This document shows, piece after piece, positions 49,979 to 61,424 of a stretch of 64,000 bases of DNA. The DNA comes from JAJDNS01 sp963578825. GTDB taxonomy: Bacteria > Acidobacteriota > Vicinamibacteria > Fen-336. Every line of letters starts with the position of its first letter. The first letter of the stretch is position 1. Location: the NCBI GenBank assembly GCA_963578825.1, contig CAUZDW010000002.1, forward strand, positions 62,001 through 126,000, read 5' to 3'. The position numbers were made by a program, and so were the translations under genes. The notes below the pieces were generated by a model. The model saw only the letters and a list, made by a program, of their open reading frames with translations, was not told the DNA's origin and ran no database searches.

Positions 49979-51082
49979 ATGAAAATCCTCGTACATCGAA
50001 ACGCGCTCGTTAAGGAGCTGCACCTGGTGCAGGGAATCATCGAGCGAAAGAACTCGATTCCGATTCTCTCCAACGTCCTCGTCGAAGCCAGGGGCGAACA
50101 GCTTCACCTCTCGGCCACCGACCTTGATGTGTCACTCCGATGTGGTTGCAGCGCTCAGGTCAAGAAAGAGGGCGCTGTCACCCTGGCAGCCAAGAAGCTC
50201 TATGAGGTTGTCCGCTCGCTACCCGAGAGCGAAGTCCACATTACAGTCCAGTCCGATGCCTGGGCCACCATCGAGTGTGAGCAGGCGGTTTTCCGCATGG
50301 CCGGCCTTCCCCGGGAGGACTTCCCTACGCTGCCTGACGACAAGGCAGGAAAGGCTTTGGAGATTCCCACCGAGGTACTCCGCGGCTTGATTCAACGCAC
50401 CAGCTTCGCAATAACCGCCGAGGACGCTCGCTACTACCTGGCCGGTGCCCTTCTTGTTCTGGAGCCGGACCACGCGGCGATGGTGGCGACCGATGGTCAC
50501 AGGCTGGCCTATGCGCGTGCTGCTAACACGCACAAGGTGTCGGAAGCGATCAAGGTACTCGTCCCCAGGAAAGCAATCCTGGAGCTTGCCCGACTAATCG
50601 AGGGAGAAGAGGTCGTCACCTTCCAGCAGGCGGAGGGCCATCTTCTCTTCTCCGTCGGGGGTCGAACCCTTGCGTCAAAGCTCGTGGAAGCTCAGTTCCC
50701 CTCGTACGAGAAGGTCATCACGGTCACCGGGGACAAGAAGCTCAAACTGGGGCGGGAGGCGCTGCAAAGCGCCATCCGACGCGTCAGCCTCCTCTCCTCC
50801 GAGCGCAATCGGGCCATCAAGGTCGCGCTCACCGATGGAAATCTGGAGCTCAGCGCGTCCTCGCCGGAGCTCGGGGAAGCCAAAGAGACCCTCGGCATTG
50901 AGTTCGAGGGAGAGGGCGTCGAGGTCGGTTTCAACGCCCAGTATCTATTGGATTTTCTCTCGGCCGTCGGCGGCAACGATGTGGTCTTCGAACTGCGGGA
51001 TGCGGACAGCCAGGGTCTCCTTCGCCCCGACGGTGACGACAAGGACAACTACCGCTACGTCATCATGCCCATGCGGTTCTAG
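49979..51082 (+). CDS. dnaN: DNA polymerase III beta sliding clamp
   Basis: A 367-residue clamp with three similar domains. Typical segments are VQGIIERKNSIPILSNVLVEA, LSATDLDVSLRC, YYLAGALLVLE, MVATDGHRLA and the end YRYVIMPMRF. It encircles DNA and tethers the polymerase. AGAGGA lies 8 nt before the ATG. recF follows by 26 bp. Confidence 0.98.
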   Translation: MKILVHRNALVKELHLVQGIIERKNSIPILSNVLVEARGEQLHLSATDLDVSLRCGCSAQVKKEGAVTLAAKKLYEVVRSLPESEVHITVQSDAWATIECEQAVFRMAGLPREDFPTLPDDKAGKALEIPTEVLRGLIQRTSFAITAEDARYYLAGALLVLEPDHAAMVATDGHRLAYARAANTHKVSEAIKVLVPRKAILELARLIEGEEVVTFQQAEGHLLFSVGGRTLASKLVEAQFPSYEKVITVTGDKKLKLGREALQSAIRRVSLLSSERNRAIKVALTDGNLELSASSPELGEAKETLGIEFEGEGVEVGFNAQYLLDFLSAVGGNDVVFELRDADSQGLLRPDGDDKDNYRYVIMPMRF

Positions 51083-51108
51083 GAGATTCTGTTGGATAGG
51101 GGCCAGGT

Positions 51109-52179
51109 TTGGTCTGGGTGAGGCATCTCGGAATCAACGATCTGCGGAATATCAGTGAAGCTTCGGTCGAGCTGCACCCGGGACTCAACATCTTCTGGGG
51201 CCAGAACGCCCAGGGGAAGACAGCGCTCCTCGAAGCCGTGGGATTCGTTGCCCGGGGGCGCTCCTTCCGAACAGACGACTCTCCTTCGGTCATCCGCCAC
51301 GGCGCGCTTCGCCTCCGAGCCACCGCCGACGCTGGAGAGGATGGGCGCTTCAGCGCTCTGGAGGTGCATCTCCAACCGGGCCGGAGGCAGTTTCGTGTGG
51401 ATGGACGCGACGTGATGTCTCGGGAGTACCAGGGACGTCTCGAGGTCGTCGTCTACTCGACCGACCGGCTTCGGATCATCCGTGGCCCCATGCGGGAAAG
51501 ACGCCAGTTTCTCGACCGCTCGGCCGCGGCCCTCTGGCCGGCATACAGAGCCGAAGCCCGAGCCTTCGAGCGCATCCTCAGCCAGAGAAACGCCGCTTTG
51601 CGGGAGGATGCCCCGGACCTTTCGGTCTGGACCGAGAGGTTCATCGAGACAGGTGCCCGGCTACGAAGTCGTCGAGCCGCCTACGCCGCCCGGCTTTCGG
51701 CGGCCCTGCGGCTCGGCTACTCGCCCGCGGGTGAAAGCTACGAGATCCTCATACGGCCTCCCGGTGGGCCGAACGAAGAGGCCCAGCGAGAGGCGTTTGC
51801 CGAGGAGCTCGGTCCTCTCCTGCGCCGTGAGCGCGCCGCCGGACGCAGCCTGGCCGGGCCCCACCGCGACACGGTCGAGCTGCTCCTCAACGGCCGGGAT
51901 GCGGCCCGCGAGGCCTCCTCCGGCCAGGCCCGAAGCCTGCTTCTCGCTCTCGTCCTCGCCAGCCTCGACATCTACCGGGAGGAGACCAATCGCTCCGCGG
52001 TGGCGCTCCTGGACGATCTCGACTCCGAGCTGGATCACGACCGGACCCACGCCCTGTGCACCGAGGTCGCAAGCCGAGCACAGACCCTCGTGACCAGCGC
52101 CCACCCAGCCTGGGCGGAGAGCCTCCGCTCTCAAGGGCAGCTGTTCCACGTCTCCGCGGGCAAGGTGCAGCCAGCCTGA
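51109..52179 (+). CDS. recF: DNA replication and repair protein RecF
   Basis: A 356-residue SMC-like ATPase that loads RecA at gaps. Walker A is GQNAQGKTALLEAV, ERRQFLDRSAAALWP the family signature, the ABC signature lies in SSGQARSLLLALVLA, and Walker B in VALLDDLDSELD. TTG 51109 is used; GTG 51118 is equally plausible. The segment at 51520-51579 is duplicated in inverted form at the end of the bactofilin gene. Confidence 0.95.
   Translation: MVWVRHLGINDLRNISEASVELHPGLNIFWGQNAQGKTALLEAVGFVARGRSFRTDDSPSVIRHGALRLRATADAGEDGRFSALEVHLQPGRRQFRVDGRDVMSREYQGRLEVVVYSTDRLRIIRGPMRERRQFLDRSAAALWPAYRAEARAFERILSQRNAALREDAPDLSVWTERFIETGARLRSRRAAYAARLSAALRLGYSPAGESYEILIRPPGGPNEEAQREAFAEELGPLLRRERAAGRSLAGPHRDTVELLLNGRDAAREASSGQARSLLLALVLASLDIYREETNRSAVALLDDLDSELDHDRTHALCTEVASRAQTLVTSAHPAWAESLRSQGQLFHVSAGKVQPA
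51520..51579 (+). repeat. 60-bp inverted repeat, copy B (within recF)
   Basis: It encodes SAAALWPAYRAEARAFERIL in the RecF frame, at a site that aligns with other RecF proteins, so this is the original. It is identical on the opposite strand to 42129-42188. Confidence 0.95.
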
Positions 52180-52205
52180 GCCCCAAGAATGAGCAAAACC
52201 CACCA

Positions 52206-54620
52206 ATGAATGAAACGACGCCAAACCCACTCACGAGCGCATCCGCCGACTACGGTGTCGACGCCATTCGAATCCTCGAGGGACTCGAGGCCGTCCGCGT
52301 CCGCCCGGCCATGTACATCGGCTCCACAGGCGAAGCAGGCCTGCACCACCTCGTATACGAGGTGGTGGACAACTCCGTCGACGAGGCCCTTGCCGGCCAC
52401 TGCACCGAGGTCAACGTCACGATCCACATCGACAACTCGGTGACGGTCATCGACAACGGCCGCGGCATCCCGGTGGGTCCACATCCCGCCAACCCGGAGA
52501 TGGACGCAGCCGAGATCGTCATGACCAAGCTGCACGCCGGCGGAAAATTCGACAAGAAGGTTTACCAGGTCTCCGGCGGCCTGCACGGCGTCGGCGTCTC
52601 TGTCGTCAACGCGCTCTCCGAGCACCTCGAGCTGGAGATCTTTCGCGGCGGACGTGTCTACCTCCAGTCATACTCCCGCGGCGCACCCACGACCCGGCTG
52701 GAGAACACTGGTGTCACGGATCGGCGGGGCACACGCGTCACCTTCAAGCCGGACACGCAGATCTTCGAGACCACCACGTTCAGCTTCGACACGCTCTCCC
52801 GGCGCCTGAGGGAGCTGAGCTTCCTCAACCGCGGCATCCTCATCACCCTGATCGACGAGCGGGACAACAAGGAGCATCGCTTCCAGTACGACGGTGGCAT
52901 CGCGTCATTCGTCGAGCACCTCAACCGGAACAAGGACGTCTTTCCCCCGACCCCGATCTCGGTTGGCGGGACGCGCGACGATGTCGTCGTCGACGTCGCC
53001 ATGCAGTGGAACGACGGCTATGCGGAAACCATTCACTCATACGCCAACAACATCAATACCCATGACGGAGGCAGCCACCTCGCCGGCTTCCGCGGGGCCC
53101 TCACCAGGACCCTCAACGCCTACGCTCAGTCCTCGGGTCTCGTGAAGGAAGGAACCACAGGGTTCGACGGTGAGGACACCCGCGAGGGCCTCTGTGCGGT
53201 TGTCAGCGTCAAGGTGCCCAACCCCCAGTTCGAAGGGCAGACCAAGGGCAAGCTCGGCAACTCGGAGGTGAAGGGCATCGTCGAAAGTCTCGTCAACGAT
53301 CGCTTCTCCGCGTTCCTCGAAGAGAACCCAGCCCAGGCAAAACGCATCGCCGGCAAGATCCTCGATGCGGCGCGGGCGCGGGAAGCGGCTCGAAAAGCCC
53401 GGGACCTGACCCGCCGCAAAGGCGCCCTGGACGGGGCAGGCCTTCCAGGCAAGCTCGCCGAGTGCCAGGAACGGGACCCGGAAAAAACGGAGCTCTTCCT
53501 CGTCGAGGGTGACTCCGCCGGTGGCTCGGCCAAGCAGGGTCGGGACAGAACGGTCCAGGCGGTGCTGCCCCTGCGCGGCAAGATCCTGAATGTGGAGAAG
53601 GCGCGGCTGGACAAGACGCTGGCCTCCGAGGAGATACGGAACATCATTACCGCCCTGGGAACCGGCATCGGGACCGACGATTTTGCCATCTCGAAGCTGC
53701 GCTACAACCGGATCATTATCATGTGCGACGCAGACGTCGACGGCAGCCACATCCGCACTCTCCTGCTCACGTTCTTCTTCCGGCAGATGAAAGAGCTCAT
53801 CGAGCGAGGCCATCTCTACATCGCCCAGCCACCGCTCTACAAGGTCAAGCACGGAAAGAGGCAGACGTACCTGAAAGACGAGGCCTCTCTCGACACCTTC
53901 CTCCTGGCACGGGCGGCCAAGAACCGCCGCGTGCGCCTGGTCAACGGGCAGGAGTTCGAGGGTGCCAGGCTCGCCCATCTCGTGGGAAAGATGGTCACGG
54001 TCCAGAAGTTCCTCGCGCGGATCGCGAAGAAGGGAGTGCCCGCTGACCTGACCGAGCGGCTTCTGCGCGAACGCGTCAAAGACCCGGAGAGCTTCTCGGA
54101 TCGGAAGCTCCTGCTGGATCTGATTCAGCCTTTGAGAGACGCCGGCGTCGACGTCGTCCTCGAGCGCGACGAAGAGCATGGCGTCTTCGAGATCGTCCTT
54201 GAACACAAGGGCAACGGTCACCCCCGGGAAATCCGGGTGGGCTATGCCTTCGTCGGCTCCGCCGAATACCGTGCTCTCTACTCGGCTTATGAGGAGATCC
54301 GGGAGCTCGACCAGCCCCCTCTCACCATCCTCGACGGTGGCGAGACGACAGTGACCTCCCGCGAGGCCTTCGTCGAGCACATCGTGGCAGAGGGAAAGAA
54401 GGGCATCTTCACGTCCCGCTACAAGGGGCTCGGCGAGATGAACGCCGACGAGCTCTGGGAGACGACCATGGACCCGGCGACACGGACGCTTCTCCAGGTC
54501 CGCCTCGAGGACGACGAGGTGGCGGAGAACATCTTCACCACGCTCATGGGCGACGCGGTCGAACCCCGTCGTCAGTTCATCGAAGAAAACGCGCTGAACG
54601 TGAGAAACCTGGACGTCTGA
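52206..54620 (+). CDS. gyrB: DNA gyrase subunit B
   Basis: An 804-residue type IIA topoisomerase subunit. The GHKL ATPase has RPAMYIGSTGEAGLHHLVYE, VVDNSVDEA, VIDNGRGIPV and GGLHGVGVSVVNALS; the TOPRIM domain has LFLVEGDSAGGSAKQGRDR, LPLRGKILNVEKA and CDADVDGSHIRTLLLTFF; RYKGLGEMNADELWETTM is at the end. A long insertion (about 165 residues) after the TOPRIM core matches Gram-negative GyrB. ATG 52206 lacks an obvious ribosome site. gyrA starts 6 bp later. Confidence 0.98.
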   Translation: MNETTPNPLTSASADYGVDAIRILEGLEAVRVRPAMYIGSTGEAGLHHLVYEVVDNSVDEALAGHCTEVNVTIHIDNSVTVIDNGRGIPVGPHPANPEMDAAEIVMTKLHAGGKFDKKVYQVSGGLHGVGVSVVNALSEHLELEIFRGGRVYLQSYSRGAPTTRLENTGVTDRRGTRVTFKPDTQIFETTTFSFDTLSRRLRELSFLNRGILITLIDERDNKEHRFQYDGGIASFVEHLNRNKDVFPPTPISVGGTRDDVVVDVAMQWNDGYAETIHSYANNINTHDGGSHLAGFRGALTRTLNAYAQSSGLVKEGTTGFDGEDTREGLCAVVSVKVPNPQFEGQTKGKLGNSEVKGIVESLVNDRFSAFLEENPAQAKRIAGKILDAARAREAARKARDLTRRKGALDGAGLPGKLAECQERDPEKTELFLVEGDSAGGSAKQGRDRTVQAVLPLRGKILNVEKARLDKTLASEEIRNIITALGTGIGTDDFAISKLRYNRIIIMCDADVDGSHIRTLLLTFFFRQMKELIERGHLYIAQPPLYKVKHGKRQTYLKDEASLDTFLLARAAKNRRVRLVNGQEFEGARLAHLVGKMVTVQKFLARIAKKGVPADLTERLLRERVKDPESFSDRKLLLDLIQPLRDAGVDVVLERDEEHGVFEIVLEHKGNGHPREIRVGYAFVGSAEYRALYSAYEEIRELDQPPLTILDGGETTVTSREAFVEHIVAEGKKGIFTSRYKGLGEMNADELWETTMDPATRTLLQVRLEDDEVAENIFTTLMGDAVEPRRQFIEENALNVRNLDV

Positions 54621-54626
54621 TCCCCA

Positions 54627-57142
<2,516 letters not shown>

Positions 57143-57146
<4 letters not shown>

Positions 57147-57823
57147 GGGAGCGCGCAACATCACTCGCGGTGGCCCTGGGCCTGGCTCTGGCAGGACTGG
57201 CCTGCGGCAGGGCCGAGACCGGCGTCGTCAATCGGTACTTTACGGCGCTGAACGCCAACGACACCACCACCCTCTCCGGTTTTGCCAGCGTCAGCCTCGG
57301 CCAGAAGGTCGACAGCTGGAAGATCGTCTCCGCAAGCGACGAGACACGGGGGCAGGTGACGCTGCCGGACCTCGTCGCGAAGCTCGGCGAGCTCGAGGCT
57401 GCGCTCGAGGCGACTACGAAAGAGTATCGTGCCTGGGGCAACGACATCGAGATCTATCCGAAGCTCGAACGCGTTCGCGCGCTACGGAAGGACGAGAAGA
57501 AGATCCCCAAGTCCCTGCTGCCGATCGAGGAGACGTGGGACGGCTTCAACGCTAAGAGGGATGAGCTCAAGGCGGGGGTGGCCGACGCCAAAGAGGCGGT
57601 CAACACAGAGACGCGCAACGCCCGGCTCTCGGTCGGCGCGCGTGAGGCCATCGAGACGCTCGCCGGTGATGTCGTCTCCAAGACGGTAGCGCTCGACCTG
57701 ACCATCGATGGCCAGGTTCAGCCCTACACGATGGGCCTGCGCAAGTATGAGCTGCAGGACGACGGCTCCGGCGCCCGCATGACCTCGCGCTGGGTCGTCT
57801 ACAGCCTCGACCCGAGGAGCTAG
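57143..57823 (+). CDS. Predicted lipoprotein of unknown function, coupled to gyrA
   Basis: A 226-residue protein with a signal peptide and lipobox LAGLAC (acyl-Cys at 21). The N-terminal part (TGVVNRYFTALNANDTTTL) resembles the start of small extracytoplasmic NTF2-like or stress proteins, but I cannot assign a family. The middle is strongly helical and charged (about 70-165) and the end is beta-like (LTIDGQVQPYTMGLRKYEL). It overlaps gyrA by 4 bp and so is translationally coupled to it. It converges with pcrA, 9 bp apart. Confidence 0.8.
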
Positions 57824-57832
57824 CGAAAAGAC

Positions 57833-60004
57833 CTAGAGAAGCTCGAGGCCAGCGAAGCGGGCGACGAGCTTCTTGGCCCCGACTCCCGGGAACGAGACCG
57901 TCACCTTGAGGTCGTGTCCCTCGCCCTCGCGGCGCAGGACTGTGCCGACACCGAACAGCGGGTGCCGGACCCGCACCCCGGGGCGCAGTGCCTCCTCGTC
58001 CGGGGCGGGCCCCGGGGACAGAGCCTGGGGCGCCGAGGCCGGACCGCCGGTGGGCCTGGCCGGGGCCCGCCCGGGGGCCGCGGGCGCTCCGCCCGTCCGG
58101 ATGACGCGGTCTCGAGGGATCTCCTCGAGAAAACGACTGGGCTCCGAGAGGCGCCGCTGCCCGAAGATCTGGCGACTTCTGGCCCAGCTTAGATGCAGGC
58201 GCCGCATCGCCCGGGTCATGCCGACGTAACACAGCCGTCTCTCCTCCTCCAACGCATCGGCTCCGGCGAGGCTGCGGGAGTGCGGCAGGAGGCCCTCCTC
58301 CAGCCCGACCAGGAACACCGAGTCGAACTCGAGCCCCTTGGCTGCGTGAAGCGTCATCAGCAGAACGGGCACGTCGTCGCGGAGGCGATCGGTGTCCGAC
58401 AGGAGAGCGGCACGGTCCAGGAACCCGGGCAGGCCAGGCGTCTCTTCGAGCTCGCCCCGGGCCTCGTAGTCCGCGGCCGCCGTGAGGAGCTCGGCCAGGT
58501 TCTCCAGTCGGTCCTGGCTCTCCTGCGTGTCCTCCCGAGCCAGCACGGCAGAATAGCCGGTGACATCCAGAGTGCGCTCCAGGAGCGCCTTCAAGCCCCG
58601 AACCGTGGCTTCCTCCCGCAGGCCCTCGATCATCTCTCGGAATCGCCGGAGAGAGACCAGTGCGCGGGACGGGAGGGCCGCTTCGTCGAGCAGTCGAACC
58701 ATGCCGTGCCAGGGAGCCATGCCGCTCTCGGCCGCCGCCCGGTCGATCGTCTCCACGGTGCGTGCCCCGATGCCACGCGGCGGGGCATTCACGACCCGGT
58801 GGAAGGCGACCGAGTCGGACGGGTTTGAGACGAGCCGCAGGTAGGCCAGGAGGTCCTTCACTTCCTTGCGGTCGTAGAAGCCGACCCCACCGAGCACGAG
58901 GTACGGCAGGTGCGCTCGGAGGAGTGCCTCCTCGAAGAGGCGGCTCTGTGCGTTCATCCGAACGAGGATGGCGGCCCGGGGCCGATCCTGCTCGCTGGCG
59001 ATCCTTTCGACCACCCAGGCTGCCTCCGCGTACTCGTCCACCGACTCGTGGAGGCGGACCGGCTCGCCCCCGTCCTGTACCGCGCGAAGCACCTTGCCTT
59101 TGCGGCGCACGTTTCTCTCGACGAGAGCCGAGGCCGCATCGAGGATCGCCTGGGTCGAGCGGTAGTTCTCCTCGAGACGGAAGACGCGCGCTCCAGGAAA
59201 GTCACGCTCGAAGTCGAGAATGTTGGAGATTCGAGCGCCTCGCCAGGAATAGATCGACTGGTCCTCGTCTCCCACGACGGTCAGGTTGCCGTGCTGGCGA
59301 GCGAGCAGCCGCACGAGCTCGTATTGGGAGCGGTTGGTGTCCTGATACTCGTCCACGAGGAGGTAGGGGAATCGTCGACCCCAGGCCTCGCAAACTGCGT
59401 TGTTGTCGCCCAGAAGAGCCACCGCCCGCAGCAGGAGATCGTCGAAGTCCAGGGCCCCTGCGGCCTCGAGGACCTGTCGGTAGCGGGCCTCCACCTCGGC
59501 CGTGATTCCCGCGATCGATCCGTCTTCTTCTTCCTCGCCCTGGCCCGAGCTCTTCCGGGCCGAGATCCGTGCGAGCAGCCGGCGGGGCGGGTGCAGCTTC
59601 TCCGAGAGGTCGAGGGCGCGCATGGCCTCCTTCACCGCCCCGAGCTGGTCGGTCGCGTCGTAGATCTGGAATCGAGGATCGAGCCCTGCCGCCACGGCTT
59701 CTCTTCGCAGCAGCCGGACGCAGAAGCTGTGGAAGGTCGACACCCAGCTGCGCAGAGGGTGGCCCGCCAGCAGGGCCTCGGCCCGTGTCCGCATCTCCGC
59801 CGCCGCCTTGTTGGTGAACGTGACGGCCAGGATGCTCTCCGAGCGCACCTGGCGATCCAGCACCAGGTGGGCGATCCGGTGGGTGATGACTCGGGTCTTG
59901 CCGCTCCCGGCGCCCGCGAGGATCAGGACCGGCCCCTCGACCGCCAGGACCGCCTCGCTCTGGCGTGGGTTGAGGCCGCTCAGGAGAGATGAGGGCTCAC
60001 TCAC
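57833..60004 (-). CDS. pcrA: UvrD/PcrA-type DNA helicase
   Basis: A 723-residue superfamily 1A 3'-5' helicase acting in repair and replication restart. LNPRQSEAVLAVEGPVLILAGAGSGKT holds the Q-motif and Walker A (31-37), VDEYQDTNRSQYELVRLL motif II, VGDEDQSIYSWRGA motif III, LEENYRS motif IV, LMTLHAAKGLEF motif V and EEERRLCYVGMTRA motif VI. The C-terminal 70 residues end in a Tudor-like domain (VRHPLFGVGTVLRREG) typical of PcrA. Confidence 0.96.
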   Translation of the reverse strand: MSEPSSLLSGLNPRQSEAVLAVEGPVLILAGAGSGKTRVITHRIAHLVLDRQVRSESILAVTFTNKAAAEMRTRAEALLAGHPLRSWVSTFHSFCVRLLRREAVAAGLDPRFQIYDATDQLGAVKEAMRALDLSEKLHPPRRLLARISARKSSGQGEEEEDGSIAGITAEVEARYRQVLEAAGALDFDDLLLRAVALLGDNNAVCEAWGRRFPYLLVDEYQDTNRSQYELVRLLARQHGNLTVVGDEDQSIYSWRGARISNILDFERDFPGARVFRLEENYRSTQAILDAASALVERNVRRKGKVLRAVQDGGEPVRLHESVDEYAEAAWVVERIASEQDRPRAAILVRMNAQSRLFEEALLRAHLPYLVLGGVGFYDRKEVKDLLAYLRLVSNPSDSVAFHRVVNAPPRGIGARTVETIDRAAAESGMAPWHGMVRLLDEAALPSRALVSLRRFREMIEGLREEATVRGLKALLERTLDVTGYSAVLAREDTQESQDRLENLAELLTAAADYEARGELEETPGLPGFLDRAALLSDTDRLRDDVPVLLMTLHAAKGLEFDSVFLVGLEEGLLPHSRSLAGADALEEERRLCYVGMTRAMRRLHLSWARSRQIFGQRRLSEPSRFLEEIPRDRVIRTGGAPAAPGRAPARPTGGPASAPQALSPGPAPDEEALRPGVRVRHPLFGVGTVLRREGEGHDLKVTVSFPGVGAKKLVARFAGLELL

Positions 60005-60026
60005 GCACCGTCCCCAGGGAGGCGCC

Positions 60027-60758
60027 TCAGCCCTTCTTCTCCCCCGCGGCCTCTTCCGCCCGTCGTCGGGCGGCCCAGCCGGGCTTGGTCATCTGCCTCC
60101 CACGGGCGATGGCGAGGGCGTCCCCGGGCACGTCTTCTGTCACCGTGCTCCCAGCGGCCACATAGGCCCCTTCCCCGACCGTCACCGGGGCGACGAGCGT
60201 CACGTTGCTTCCGACGAAGGCCCCCGCCTCGATGCGGGTCGGGTGCTTCTGGTGGCCGTCGTAGTTGCAGGTGATCGTGCCCGCGCCGATGTTGGCCCGG
60301 GGACCGACGGATACGTCGCCTAGGTAGGCCAGGTGAGCGGCGCTGGAGCCAGCACCCAGGTGGGCCTTCTTCAACTCGACGAAGTTGCCGACCCGTGCAC
60401 CGGCGCCAATGCGGCTGTGCGGGCGCACGTGGGTGAATGGCCCGACGGTGGCTTTTTCTTCCACCAGGCATTCGCGCAGCAGACAATGATCGAGGATCTC
60501 CGCCTCCGCTCCGACCTCGACATCGACGAGGCGAACGAAGGGTCCCACGGAAGCCCCCTTCCGGATCACCGTCCGCCCCTCGAGGATCGTGAACGGCCGG
60601 AGTCTCGCGCCGGACTCGACCACGACCTCCCCCCCGATTCGAGTGGTGGAGGGGTCGTCGATCTCCACCCCGGCGTCGAGAAGCGAGAGGGCTCGTCGCT
60701 GTCGCGCGGCGTCCGTGTGGCCCTCGTGGCCCGGCACTGAGCGACGATCGGGCTCCAT
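60027..60758 (-). CDS. Stand-alone GlmU acetyltransferase (left-handed beta-helix) domain
   Basis: About 243 residues aligning only with the C-terminal half of GlmU, which acetylates glucosamine-1-phosphate. LSLLDAGVEIDDPSTTRIGG matches the linker after the uridylyltransferase domain, and hexapeptide repeats follow. GAGARVGNFVELKKAHLGAG, AAHLAYLGD (catalytic His), NIGAGTITCNYDG and FVGSNVTLVAPVTVG are all conserved. The N-terminal pyrophosphorylase half is missing and not encoded nearby. ATG 60758 has GGGAG five bases before it; ATG 60770 is an alternative. It lies 22 bp before pcrA. Confidence 0.9.
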   Translation of the reverse strand: MEPDRRSVPGHEGHTDAARQRRALSLLDAGVEIDDPSTTRIGGEVVVESGARLRPFTILEGRTVIRKGASVGPFVRLVDVEVGAEAEILDHCLLRECLVEEKATVGPFTHVRPHSRIGAGARVGNFVELKKAHLGAGSSAAHLAYLGDVSVGPRANIGAGTITCNYDGHQKHPTRIEAGAFVGSNVTLVAPVTVGEGAYVAAGSTVTEDVPGDALAIARGRQMTKPGWAARRRAEEAAGEKKG

Positions 60759-60789
60759 CTCTACTCCCATGCCCCCGAGGCGGCGCCGC

Positions 60790-61302
60790 TCAGGAGAGCG
60801 CGGGCGCCACCAGGGCCTGGAACTCCGCCTCCCCGCGCAGCGGCTCGAAATCCGGGTCCTGGCGAGCCTGGCTCCGGCTTGTCGGGTTGGCGGTGATCGC
60901 CGACCGCAGGGCCTTCAGGGCGGCCTCCGCTTCGCCGGCGCGGGCCTGGGCGGCGGCCAGGCAGTAGAGCGCGTGCTCGTTGCGAGGGTGCTTGGCGACG
61001 GCCTGGCGGAGACACTTCACCGCCTGGTCGAACTCGCCCCGGTTGTGGAGCACCACGCCGTAGTTCAACATCTCCTCGAACGTCTTCGGGCGGGCCGGCT
61101 TGCGGCTCGTCGCCCGCTGGCACATCGCGAGATACGAACGGGCCCGCTCGACGAGATCGGGTTGATCCCCGTGGGTCGCGATCAGGTTGTCCAGATGGGC
61201 CTGGGCGCGACCGAAGTCCTTGCGTCCGAAGGCCTTGACGGCCTTCTCGAAGAGGTCCACCGCCTGCCGGTAGCGCCGATCGCCTGCGGCCTTCTTGGGC
61301 AT
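60790..61302 (-). CDS. Tetratricopeptide-repeat protein
   Basis: A 170-residue all-helical protein with about three to four TPR units: RYRQAVDLFEKAVKAFGRKD, LNYGVVLHNRGEFDQAVKCL, ALYCLAAAQARAGEAEAALKAL. No signal peptide or membrane segment is visible, so it is probably a cytoplasmic scaffold. The last segment (DPDFEPLRGEAEFQALV) is frequent at the end of such proteins. It lies 31 bp upstream of the GlmU-like gene and is divergent from uvrA. Confidence 0.88.
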   Translation of the reverse strand: MPKKAAGDRRYRQAVDLFEKAVKAFGRKDFGRAQAHLDNLIATHGDQPDLVERARSYLAMCQRATSRKPARPKTFEEMLNYGVVLHNRGEFDQAVKCLRQAVAKHPRNEHALYCLAAAQARAGEAEAALKALRSAITANPTSRSQARQDPDFEPLRGEAEFQALVAPALS

Positions 61303-61424
61303 AAGCCTCCTCGTTCACGCGGTCACACCAAAGGCTCCAAGCCCCCGAACATAGCACGGGCCCTCGCAGTGAGCAACGACACTCGCGGCAACCGTGTCCG
61401 CTAGAATGGTTTTTTGGGCTGAGT

